Assembly: GCF_000002985.6 (NCBI RefSeq)
Contig: NC_003279.8
Coordinates: forward strand, 14,818,001-14,882,000
Source: Caenorhabditis elegans
Taxonomy: Eukaryota > Nematoda > Chromadorea > Rhabditida > Rhabditidae
Direction of reading: 5' to 3'
Length of the DNA: 64,000 nucleotides
In this document: positions 1-10,199 of the stretch, piece after piece
How the letters are laid out: each line of letters begins with the position of its first letter
Numbering within the stretch: position 1 is the first letter of the stretch
Position numbers and translations under genes: made by a program
Notes under the pieces: generated by a model
Told to the model about the DNA's origin: nothing
Databases searched by the model: none
The model's input: only the letters and a program-made list of their open reading frames with translations

Positions 1-330
1 TAGCTGAAATAATTAAATAATATTATCTCCATTTTATTTATCTCATAACTTTCGACTTAAAAAAAACTTTTTCCAAAACCCAAATTTTTGTTTTTCTGGA
101 GAATTTTATTTACAAATTTCCGAATATTTTTTTTTCTGTAAAACAGAAAAATTCGGAATATATTAATTTTAGATTATTCCTTTAAAAGTGGCGTACTCGA
201 ATTTTTTAAAATTGCTTTTCAGAAATTTTCCTTTCATTTTTAGATTTTCTCATCTTTACAAGGAAAAATAAATCTCGTTTCATTGTAAAAAAAAAGGAAG
301 ATTTTAGTGCAAAACTATAATATTCCTTAC

Positions 331-2222
331 ACTCAAGCTCAGACGAATATCATCGTTCGGTTCATCTAAATCTACATGATACAGCTCTCCATGCGTCGTT
401 CCAATAACCAATAAATTATCGTGGACTACTGAAATCACTGCCGGAATCATTGATGCATTCTGTGCGCGGAATCTTTTCAGACATCGGATATTCTCAACGT
501 CGGCAAAGTTGTAGACGTGCTGAAATAGTATGTTTTCCTTCGAATCCCTTCTTCTCTAATTCTTACAATTATTCCATCAATAGTCTTAATTGCCACGTAT
601 GAGGCGTGACACGTGGCAGAGATGATATTCATTGACAATTTCAATCGATGAACTGACGAAGTTGTGATGACAATCCACGTGTTCTGATGCCACGCTACTA
701 CCGAATCATCTGATGACGTCATATGCTTTATATTTGTGCATCGGAATATTATTCGGAGCATTGCATCGGATTCGAAGAGGATTAGCTCACTGTAAGATGA
801 TTGAGTTGTATGATTTTTTCTTAGAAAATAGTGAAAAGGAGTTCAAATTTCCAAGTCGCCGAATTTTAGACCATTGAATAATTTTAGGCCTTCACAGGAA
901 TTTAGGCTTTCTGAAGAATTTGTGCAAAATGGTATAAAAATGCAAACTTGGAATTAAATAGTATCTCATTATGCATTTTTTGGATTTTCCAAAAAATAAA
1001 GTCCAATATTAAATTTCGTGTTTGGAGGTTTTTTAAAGTAATTTTAGTCAAAAAAAAACTCACTTATCTGCCGTTAAAATCACTAATTTCCCATTTAAAT
1101 TCGCAAAATTCATCAAATCATCTTTCAAAATTACAATTTTCGATTTCAATGATTGCTGTTCCACGTGAATTTCCAAAAGATCTCCATTTTGAGAGCTGAT
1201 CGCCAGTGTACTATCGTCTATTTTACTGATTTTCTGAATAACACCAATTGGAATTGCAATCTTTTGCCGCAAATCAATCGAACGTTCATCATATTTCCAG
1301 CAGAACAGTGTTTGTTCGATACCGCCCGTGTAGATTCTATAATTGATTGGATCCACGCAAATGGCGAATGGACGGGCTGTATGACCGAATACTGTGCTAA
1401 AAATGGAGAATTGTGTCGATTTACGCAGCAGTTCTCATGTACTCCTCGTGAAGAAGATTTTTTTTTGAATTGTTTTAGTTGAAATCGATAAATTTAAAGT
1501 TAAAAATAAGTATTAGAAAACCAACCAAAGCGGACCACTTTCTCTGTCATCAATTGGCCACATTCGAATTGTTCGATCATCAGAAATTGTGAAAATACGT
1601 GTGGAATCCGTTACAATTGAAAAGATCATTCCCTAAAAATTGGAATAGTATAATTCTTTTTTCGGCCAACAACAAAGCTATTTCCAAGTCAAAAATCGAA
1701 CTTTATGTCCTTTTCTCATAATTGGCTTCTCGTCTTCGTGTGGCTTCCAATCAATTAATTCTCCGATAACACTTCCAAAATACACGTGACAAGATTCTGC
1801 ACTATTTCCGATGATTAGAGAGCAAATTCTGGAAAATTAGGAAATTGTTCCAGTATTATTTTACTAATTTACGCACGATGTGGCAAAGTAATCGCATTGA
1901 ATTTTCGATAAAACGCTCAGATTTGAAGATATGCGAATTGTGAGCGAATTCCTCGATGTTACGGTGATTATTTTCTGAAAAATTGGAAAGTTGTTTGAAG
2001 TCGGCGATTTTGAGAGTAACCTTTTACCTTTTCTTTTTTGAACAACTTGCAGCCAATGATATGCTCAGGAAACTCCTCAATTATTTGGTTTTCAGCACAT
2101 TTTGAGTATTTTTCATCAAATTTTGCACATGTGATGATTTTCCCGCTTAGCAGATGTTTTTCAGCTATTTTTGATTGAATAAGGTGGTCGAGAAGACATG
2201 GATTATCTTCTAATTCGTCCAT
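331..2222 (-). CDS. WDR6-like WD40-repeat protein, 5' part (3' end outside window)
   Basis: Seven exons read on the minus strand with continuous phase: 2222-2028, 1974-1877, 1828-1702, 1632-1526, 1396-1064, 789-567 and 519-331, the last ending in a donor, so the gene continues past the left edge. The start is the ATG at 2222, just after an acceptor-like TTTTCAG that could accept a spliced leader. WD40-type strands are visible, including FGSVIGELIDW, the segment GMIFSIVTDSTRIFTISDDR followed by TIRMW, and FGHTARPFAI. Order and wording resemble WDR6/Rtt10, which in other eukaryotes partners the FTSJ1/Trm7 tRNA 2'-O-methyltransferase that modifies position 34. That role is inferred from family resemblance only. 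The intron at 1397-1525 contains a copy of a short dispersed repeat. The gene is divergent from let-49, with 201 bp between the two start codons. The first 330 bases of the window are intron as far as I can tell. Confidence 0.75.
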
Positions 2223-2423
2223 TGAACTGAAAACAATTCGTTTAAGAACAAAAATAAATAGAAAAAAGAAAAAAGAAAAAAAAACAAATTTTCAAAAATA
2301 ATGCAACTGCGCTCCTCCGTACTCTCACGTTTTTCATTTTTCTTTCTTTTATTATTATACTTCCCTTCCTTTTCAGCTCTGTTTTCATCGTTTTCAACTC
2401 ATTTTTTTCAGTTTTCATTTAAA
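2223..2423. promoter_or_regulatory. Shared divergent promoter region, WDR6-like gene / let-49
   Basis: Only 201 bases separate the ATG of the minus-strand WD40 gene (2222) from the ATG of let-49 (2424). The interval is A-rich on one side and T/C-rich on the other and has an acceptor-like site directly before each ATG, which suggests that both mRNAs are trans-spliced. No specific factor site was recognised. A shared promoter is an inference from geometry. Confidence 0.45.
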
Positions 2424-3541
2424 ATGCTTCCTGGTTTTGGTGCACAAACAGTCAGCCCGTTCCCAAATCCTCCAGAGTACGCATCGGCGTATACAAGTGA
2501 TCGAATCAATAATGGTAAGGAGTTTGAATTTTGAAATTTTGAAACTAGCAGTTTTTAATTCAGCAAACAGTATTTTTTTTTGTTAGAAATAAAACGCAAT
2601 TTCTCTAACAGATTTCTCATACATCACTTTAACAAGATTCAGGTTCGGCACCACCTCCGCCGCATCCACTTACGGAATTCAAGGTGTACGGAGAGGAATA
2701 TCGATTGGAAGATGATGTCATCGCGTAAGAAATTTTAGCGGCTATATAAAAACCAAAAACATGCTGAGTCTAGCCGAATTTTCCCACCTATTTTGCAAAA
2801 ACCTTTTTCAATACGCGGGAAAAACTAGAATAAAACATTCATTTACAGCCCTCTGAAAAACGCCGGTGTTGCTGAGCTCTACAAGAACAAAAATAATTGG
2901 AAAACCGAGATGAAGAAGTTGAACAGGTCCGCCATAGTCGCATTTTTCGATTTGGTCGAAATTCTGATTCGCGCTCCCGATCACCCAATGAGAGAGGAGA
3001 AAATGGTCGATTTACACACGATATTCATTAATATGCATCATTTGATCAATGAATTCCGGCCAGTTCAGGTAGAAAAGTGTTTTAAAAATGAAATAAAATC
3101 TATATTTTTCTATGTTTTTCAGGCTCGCGACAGTGTTCGAATTTTACAAGAGAGACAAATCGAAGAATTATCGGATATTTGCAAGGATTTTAAGTTAGTC
3201 AAATCGGAATTAAGTTTTAAATTTGTATATTTTTTCTCCTTTTTTCCAGAAAATATCTGCGTGATGGTCGAGAAGTTGTCGATGACCAATTCCAAATGAT
3301 CCGTGGGAAGCTTCCAGCTCCACCTCAACCTTCGGAACTGACACGTGTCAAACTGCAAGACGGAGTGCTTCATATGCTTCAGGAGACAGAAGCTTCAGAT
3401 GACGTGGAAATGAAAGAGGAAGAAGGATCGGAATATAGTAAAAAGAAAGCGAGGCTGGAACTATTATCAAGAGAAGATGGACCACCGAGTGTTGTACACT
3501 TGTTAGCAAGACAGTTTCATGATATCTCACTGAAGAAATAA
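2424..3541 (+). CDS. let-49: Mediator complex subunit 7 (MED7)
   Basis: Five exons: 2424-2514, 2643-2724, 2849-3068, 3123-3193 and 3250-3541, giving 251 residues with all phases consistent. The protein starts MLPGFGAQTVSPFPNPPEYA and has a proline-rich N-terminus followed by helical segments, the usual MED7 plan. MED7 is a middle-module subunit that forms an extended heterodimer with MED21 in the Mediator coactivator, bridging transcription factors and RNA polymerase II in the nucleus. An acidic patch (DDVEMKEEEGSEYS) and a KKKAR basic stretch near the C-terminus may carry a nuclear localisation signal. The start follows a TTTTTTCAG acceptor, likely an SL1 site. ubc-16 follows on the same strand about 530 bp downstream; an operon is possible but the gap is long for one. 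The identification as let-49/mdt-7 rests on recognising the protein. Confidence 0.93.
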
Positions 3542-4068
3542 TTAAATAATTTCATTTTAATTTATTTTACCGGGTTTTCGAACTATGATTTTGACTCTGA
3601 TGATCTTCTGAAATGCTGTAATTAAAATTTCGTTTAAAAATAACTTTTTTCAATCGTTTTTTCATCTTTGTTCTGTTGAAAATGCGTCAATTCGCATTCT
3701 TTATTTCGAATTATTTTTTATACTTTTTAGGCAGCTTTCGTGTGACATAAACAATTATCTTCAGGGAATACGTTTCATTTCGAAAAACAGTGTTTTTTCT
3801 TCAAAAAATTAAAAACCTGAAAATGAGAAAACTAAAATTTTCGGTTTTTTTATTTTAGAGGAAAACGCCAATTAAAAGCGCAAAGTCGTACGTAGCTTTT
3901 TCGATTTTATTCTTTCTATAATTGGAAATTATGAGCAGAAATTATTGATTAAAAATCAATAATTTAAGCCAAAAAAACTGTAAAATTCTCTTCTCCTCGA
4001 GAAGTATACGAATTCTGCGTGAATCAACACATAATACCCCTAATTTCAGACGCCTCCACTCATCAGGA

Positions 4069-5733
4069 ATGTCAGATGCTGCGACAAGACGACTGATGAA
4101 AGAGCTGGCTCAACTGAAAAGTGAGGCTCCAGAAGGGCTTTTAGTGGATAATACATCAACAAGTAACGATTTGAAGTACGATCGATTTTTTCAGTTTTAA
4201 TTTGAAATTAATACGAATTTTAATTTAGACAATGGAAAATAGGAGTCGTCGGCGCCGAGGGAACATTGTATGCGGGTGAAGTTTTTATGCTGCAATTCAC
4301 GTTTGGTCCTCAGTACCCGTTCAATTCTCCGGAGGTAAGAACAAATTTATTTTCGTGAAAAATTGGACTAACTAGAGACTCTTTTTTGGTGTCCAGATTG
4401 GTGGAATGTTATATTTTCTGAAAGTTAAATACAATAAACATAACGAATTAAAAAATACAATCTTGCTCAAATTGATGTTGGGACAATTTTTTCGTCTTTA
4501 AACGCGTAATTAAGCCAAAAAATCATCATAAAATATAAATCCATTTGGTACTTTTTGGCTTAAATACGCATTCGGACTCCGAATTCGTATATGTATATAT
4601 TGGAAATTTTCGGCAATTTCGACAATTTCCGGTTTTGGAAAATTTCGGCAATTTCGATAATTGCCGGTTTTGGAAATTTTCGGCAATTTCGACAATTTTG
4701 TCGGTTTGGGAAATTTTCGGTAATTTTGACAATTGCCGGTTTTGGAAAATTTCGGCAATTTTGACAATTGCCGGTTTTGGAAATTTTCGGCAATTTCGAT
4801 AATTGCCGGTTTTGGAAAATTTCGGCAATTTCGATAATTTCCGGTTTTGGAAATTTTCGGCAAATTTCACAATTTTGTCGGTTTTGGAAATTTTGACAAT
4901 TGCCGGTATTGGAAAATTTCGGCAATTTCGACAATTGCCGGTTTTGAAATTATTATTATTAATGTGTAGAAATAATTGGTTAATATTTTTGTAGTTGTTC
5001 ATAAATAGAAATCTGTGACGCAGTCTAAGATATACCACTCTGAAGAGAAAATTGTAATTTTTGCAACTAATTTTCGGTACCTTCTCAAATTTAAGATATC
5101 AAGGAGTGCTTTTCGTTGCCAACTATTTTTAATCTGCGTTATACAAAAGTTTTCCAACTGCATGAAACACTAACATTTCCATTCAACCCAAAAACCAAAA
5201 AAATCGAAAAAATTATTTTTTCTTCTCGACCACTCGAAGGCAGATGGTGCAGTCTGGAAGTTGTCGGAATTGGTTGGTATTTATAAATTTTTCACTACTC
5301 ACTAATTACTATGTAATTACAAAATAATATTTGAGAAAAAAATAAAAACTGAGAACAAACGAAAAAACTTATCGATCACCCTAATAGTATAACATTGTTC
5401 AATATGCACCCAAATCATCACTTTTCCAGGTGATGTTCGTCGGCGAAACTATCCCAGCCCACCCGCACATCTACTCAAATGGACATATCTGCCTGTCTAT
5501 CCTATCAGATGATTGGACACCTGCTCTCAGTGTTCAATCCGTGTGCCTCTCGATTCTGTCAATGCTTTCATCGTCAAAAGAGAAGAAACATCCAATTGAT
5601 GACGCTATTTATGTGAGAACGTGCAGTAAGAATCCGAGTAAGACTCGCTGGTGGTTCCATGGTCAGTTTTAATACTTAATTCGAAAATTCGAAACAAATT
5701 AAACACAATTTTTTTTCAGACGACAGTGTTTGA
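4069..5733 (+). CDS. ubc-16: Ubiquitin-conjugating enzyme E2 W (UBE2W homologue)
   Basis: Four exons: 4069-4175, 4229-4334, 5430-5661 and 5720-5733, coding for 152 residues. A complete UBC fold is visible: helix 1 (TRRLMKELAQLKSEAPEGL), the YPFNSPEV strand-turn, the catalytic region HIYSNGHICLSIL with the active cysteine, DDWTPALSVQSVCLSILSML, and a short C-terminus ending RWWFHDDSV. UBE2W enzymes put ubiquitin on the alpha-amino group of disordered N-termini rather than on lysine; the short tail with tryptophans is typical. The start is the ATG 14 bases after an acceptor-like TTTCAG. The third intron (4335-5429, 1095 bp) is unusually large because it contains a 35-bp tandem array. A polyadenylation signal AATAAA lies at 5977-5982. 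Confidence 0.93.
4598..4948. repeat. Tandem array of a ~35-bp unit inside ubc-16 intron
   Basis: About ten diverged copies of a unit of roughly 35 bp, built from GGCAATTTCGACAATTGCC and GGTTTTGGAAATTTT. Single units carry the complementary halves GGCAATT and AATTGCC, so transcripts could fold. The array makes spurious open frames on both strands. It belongs to the same TTGCCG-rich sequence type scattered through the window. Confidence 0.9.
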
Positions 5734-6492
5734 AGGACCCCTCCAATCTTCTTTGCTATGTTCTCCCGCCGAATACGTGATACCAGAAAATAATTGACCT
5801 ATAAAATTATTTTTTTTTTCCGCAATTACTCTTCTCCCTCTTTTTTGCCTTTTTTCATCATCAATAATCCCATTCAACATGCCACCTTCAATTATACACA
5901 CCTTCTTCCTTCCTCATCTTGTCTCCCATGCCATCAGTGTTTTCTGATACGTTTTCTTTTGTTTGTGAATTTTGTAAATAAAATATGCATCTTTTTAATT
6001 ATTAAAAAACAACAACAACAATTAATTGGATATTATCTCGATAATTCTCACGCAGCAAGTACGGTACATGGTCTTGAAACGGCCAGAGGCACAGTACTCC
6101 TTTTTTAGAATTTTCTTTTGAGACCACGTACCTTAACATTTTGCATATTGGGGTCCCTATTCCATAAGAATATAATTATTACTGGTTTTTAAAAATTTAA
6201 ATATCTTAGCCCACGGGTCCTGGCACGAGCGAACCTTTTTTAGCTACAGTACCCACATTTGATAATATTTCGATACAAGGGTGGGCGGCAAACGATTTTC
6301 CCGGAAAAACGGCACACTGCCGGAATTAAAATTTCCGGCAAGTCGGCGATTTGCCGGAATTGAAAATTAGCAGCAAAACAGTAAAAATACATAAGAAATT
6401 ATATTGGATTATTGCGAAATATTTGCGGGTACTGTAACGGAAAAGTTGCGCGCGTGGCAGGACCAGGATACCAAGGCTTAAATTCAGATAAT
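5734..6492. other. Intergenic: ubc-16 3' UTR and repeat copy
   Basis: The first 300 bases are probably the ubc-16 3' UTR, with AATAAA at 5977. Bases 6281-6370 hold a copy of the GGGTGGGCGGCAA / TTTGCCGGAATTGAAAATT dispersed element. The final part is the short upstream region of the D-aspartate oxidase-like gene. No other gene was seen. Confidence 0.6.
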
Positions 6493-7952
6493 ATGTTCCA
6501 TGTAATTTTCCCTTTTCTTCTTTGTGGCCAGATTTATTCAGGTAATTGCTAAAATCAAACATTAAAATATGGTTGAACCGATTTCCAGCAAGCTCTCTTC
6601 GAATCGCAATAGTTGGAGAAGGCGTAATAGGACTAAGCACAGCAACAGCGATTCTTGATTTGGTGGAGAAAGAGAACATTACATCACCGGTGAATTTTAA
6701 GTTTAGAAATATTATTTTCAAAATCGAATTTGCAGAGCGTCCAAATCTTCCATCACAAGCCATTCGAAAAAATACTCAGTCGCCATATCGCAGGTCTATT
6801 CCGCATCGATAGTGGTTCCGAGATTAATAAAAAGTATGGTTATGATACATTCGAAAAACTAGCGACTCTGTGGAGAGAATATGGAGGACTCAGTGGTGTA
6901 CAGCTGTATCTGGGCATATTTTGTCAGATTCGAAAGCGCGGTTGGACTCTCAACGTGTTGCGTACGGAAGTCTAGTGTACAACTATCGAGATTTAACCGA
7001 ACCTGAACTTTTTGGACCTACTTCGTTGTTTGATTTGCCCAGAAACACTTCAACACGTGGAATTCATTATACTGCATACACATCGGAAGGCATTAGATTT
7101 TGTCCTTTCTTGAAAAGAGAATTGATCGCGAAAGGAGTTCGATTCACTCAGCGAAGAATCGAAAGTTTGGAAGAACTGGGTGTTGAATTCGATGTTGTTA
7201 TCAATGCAGCTGGCCTTTTTGGAGGTGTACTTGCTGGTGATGATGCGGGAAACATGAAACCGGTTCGAGGAGTTCTAATTCGAGTTGATGCACCATGGCA
7301 CAAGCATTTCCTGTACAAAGACTTCACCACCATCACGATTCCAGTGCAAGTATCAGTGATTTGTAGTTTGAATAAATATATAACAATTTTAGGATTGATT
7401 CAGTCTATATGGGTACAGTTAAACAAGAAGGAGCTTTTGGACCGAACAATGTGACATTTGATGACATTCAAGACGTAACTAATCGATACGTGGCACTTCA
7501 GCCATCTTTCAAAGTGACATATAGTTTTGCGAACATGACCAAATTTATAATTAAAAAAAATTTGTAGCGTGTACACATGCTTTCATCTTTTGTTGGTTAT
7601 CGCCCTGGTCGCAAGCAAGTACGTGTCGAGAAACAGATTAGAGAAGCTTTTGGAACTAAGAAGTTTATGGTAATAACCTTTTTTTGAAGTTTTGTTTCAA
7701 TGGTGTGATTTTGAAGGAAGGACGTTTCATTTCAAACTTCCATATACCACCAATTTGTCACTAACTCAATACTTTAAGGTTGTACACAACTATGGTCACG
7801 GAGGCAACGGCTTCACTCTTGGTTACGGTAGTGCACTATACGCCGCTCGTCTTGCTTTAGATCTACCTATTGATGAATACGTGGGAATCGTCCCAGACCC
7901 ACTCCACATCAATGCATCAGTAGCTGACTGGGTACAAATTCTTGATGATTAG
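6493..7952 (+). pseudogene. D-aspartate oxidase-like gene with signal peptide, one-base frameshift as read
   Basis: Exons 6493-6541, 6589-6689, 6736-7345, 7393-7513, 7568-7669 and 7779-7952. Exon 1 encodes MFHVIFPFLLCGQIYS, a signal-peptide-like leader. Exon 2 gives the FAD-binding motif IAIVGEGVIGLSTA. Later exons carry HYTAYTSEGIRFCPFLKREL, INAAGLFGG, APWHKHFLYKDFTT, GYRPGRKQVRVE and VVHNYGHGGNGFTLGYGSA, all typical of FAD-dependent D-aspartate/D-amino-acid oxidases (oxidative deamination giving a 2-oxo acid, ammonia and hydrogen peroxide). No peroxisomal C-terminal signal is seen (ends QILDD), so a secreted enzyme like DDO-3 is the likely ancestor. Near 6906 the frame shifts by one base between GLSGVQL and VSGHILSD; exon 3 is 610 nt where phase requires 3n+2. 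The donor at 7346 is GC, not GT. This may be a pseudogene, a strain variant or an assembly error. Confidence 0.75.
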
Positions 7953-8409
7953 ATTTATAGATAAAAAGTGAATATATAAAAAAAAGCTATCCATTTGTAT
8001 TCATAGATTAAACAGGTATGGGACACTCTGACTAACTGATTGTTTATCCCTTGGGTGCTCTGACAGACACTGTCAATTTATGGGCCATTGCACTAAATTT
8101 ACAACCATCGCCCATGATTAACAACGTATTACGCTACCACAAATATGTAGCCCTTAGATTGTGCAGTAGTAAGAAATAATAAATTAGTTCCGCGTTACCC
8201 TGAAAATATCTGCTTATTTTTTAATCTATACTAAACTCACGGTTAATATCAAAGTTAATAAAGGTAAAATTGGATAATACAATTCTCTGCACAAGAGCAA
8301 ACGACACTAGACGCTCGCACGTACAACATATAATTATGTTCGTTGTGCATGGCATTTCGGCTAACTTTTCAGAGTATGTATATCAGAAACCCTTATTCAT
8401 TCTATAAAA
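7953..8409. other. Intergenic, upstream of srw-like pseudogene
   Basis: No gene seen. Bases around 8325-8410 resemble those around 10100-10200 upstream of the second srw-like gene (AATTATGTTCG followed by TGGCATTT), so the tandem duplication included promoter sequence. Confidence 0.5.
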
Positions 8410-9779
8410 ATGACTTCAAATGTATCAGGTTTATTTCCAAATATTGAAAACGATGAAACCTTGTTGACGTTCTTTTTTCAACTTGAGTAAGTTCTTCAAT
8501 AGATTAGTTTACTAAAGTTACCATGATGAAAAAAAAAAAAAATTCAGGAAATGGAATATGTTGAACAACTACATAAATTTTTATATGTCATTTGCTGGCT
8601 TTGCTCTAACCATATTTCATTTGACAGTTCTAACCCAAAAGTCTATGAGAACAACTTCAGTGTTCTCAATTATGATTTCCATTGCATTGTGTGACTTGGT
8701 GTTCATGATGGTATCAATTCTAGTGAAAGACATAATTGCAGGATATGATGGAACTGATTGGTATGACGCTTTGAATAGAAGCAGAGACCTTCTTTTTCCA
8801 GCACTCCCTCAAATAGTCTTTTCACTGCACACCTGTATTGGGTTCTTGTGACATTTAGAGACGTCGTAATACGGTGCGCCACATGGCTAACAGTTTTTAT
8901 GGCATTGATTCGATTTCTGGTATCCAAGTTTTCATCGAGTCTACGACTTCAAGCAATGTCCAGCTTTAAGTTTGGTACGAATGGAGCGATTATCTGTTTT
9001 TCCGCCAGTTTGATGTTTTCTTGTGGCTACTACACGAGTGTTAAGATTGTTGAAACTCGCATTTGGGCACCTGCTCCAAGGTAAGCTATCTTTATAGATA
9101 CTCTTAAATTAAACGATACTTTAGTTGTTCCAACCAGGCTTCATATCCATTCTATGAGCAGAAAGTTTCTGACTTCTTTGCTTTGAATCATGAAACACCA
9201 CAAGAATTTATCAACTTATAAACGGTATTTCCTCGAAGGTTAGTCAGAATGATTGGAGTAATTAATATTTAAAGTTTCACAGATTCTTCCCTGCATTCTT
9301 CTCCCATTGCTCACAGCTCTTTTAATTGTAGAACTTTAAAAAGCAGACAAAAGTAGAGTTACATCTATTAGAACTCAGAAGAACAAGTTTGTTTCATTTT
9401 TCAAATTTTCCTCAGCGGCGAAACTTTAAAAATTCAGAACTGAAAAGACCACGATTTTAGTCATAATCATGACATGCCTAATATTTGTAGCCTCACTACC
9501 AGGTGGTCTTGTTTCAGTATTTCAAGTTGTGTACACCGACTTGGGATTTTTGTAAGCTTTTCTTTTGGGTTTCTTGAAATATTATTTTCGAATTGTAGCT
9601 ACTTATCAATGAACATTGACGGAGCACTATACACACTTCTTCTTTTTAATGCATCTGTAAATTGTTTTATATGCTACGCAATGTCAACTCAATACCGAAC
9701 AACGACGAAACATGTACTCAGTAAAATATATCACTTCAAAGTGCTTGGCAGACCCAGAACGGTCAGCGCTGAGTTTTAA
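8410..9779 (+). pseudogene. srw-type chemoreceptor (7TM GPCR) pseudogene
   Basis: Exon order matches the neighbouring paralogue: 8410-8486, 8548-8760, 8802-9080, 9125-9238, from 9283, 9438-9551 and 9599-9779. Diagnostic segments are FYMSFAGFALTIFHLTVLTQ, KSMRTTSVFSIMISIALCDL, VTFRDVVIRCATWLTVFMAL, TTILVIIMTCLIFVASLPGG and INCFICYAMSTQYRTTTKH. This is the plan of nematode srw receptors: seven membrane helices, chemosensory neurons, related to FMRFamide receptors. Two lesions are visible. Exon 4 is one base short relative to the paralogue near 9212, where the frame changes before YQLINGISSK, and exon 5 has an in-frame TAA at 9337-9339 where the paralogue has arginine (ELRK). The exon 2/3 intron (8761-8801) is only 41 bp but has good borders. 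Confidence 0.8.
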
Positions 9780-10199
9780 ACCTTCTTTATTATGTTATTT
9801 GTTTTTTGTTGTATCAATTTTCATTTTTCATATGTTTTTTTTTGAGATTTTATGAGTACGAATTTTCACCAATACCAAGTTTATTTACATGAGATTCAAA
9901 TAATTATTTGTATTAAACTTGAAGTCATACTGGCGCCTGCTGTCCTCTCTAGGTACTGCTAGAACTTTTTTGAAATGTGCCTTTCCAAATAGGCGCCTAA
10001 ACGAATTTTTTTAGATTTTAACTCGCAAGTTTGCAAATCTAGTCTTATTTTGCATTGATGTGAGGTTTTCGTCAAAAAAAAATTGAGACGCAGCACGGGG
10101 GGTGTAATTATGTTCGGTAGTGCTTGGCATTTAGTGAATTTTTCAAGCAAAAACCCGATAGAAAATTTTCAGCTTTCCCATTCTTAAAACAAAATTTTG
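9780..10199. other. Spacer between the two srw-like genes
   Basis: AT-rich. A short palindrome-like stretch with GGCGCC occurs twice (near 9931 and 9991). The last ~100 bases duplicate sequence upstream of the first receptor. No gene seen. Confidence 0.4.

Noticed and set aside
3542..4068. let-49 and ubc-16 as a firm operon
   Set aside because: Same strand and order, but the gap is over 500 bp and no U-rich spacer or SL2-type evidence can be read from sequence alone.
4598..4948. CRISPR-like array
   Set aside because: Units abut without unique spacers, copies are diverged, and the genome is animal nuclear DNA.
4510..5038. Overlapping frames encoding repeated ISKTGNCRNCRKFPKPA-type peptides
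   Set aside because: They are translations of the 35-bp array in the ubc-16 intron. All frames are equally open and there is no start or splice context.
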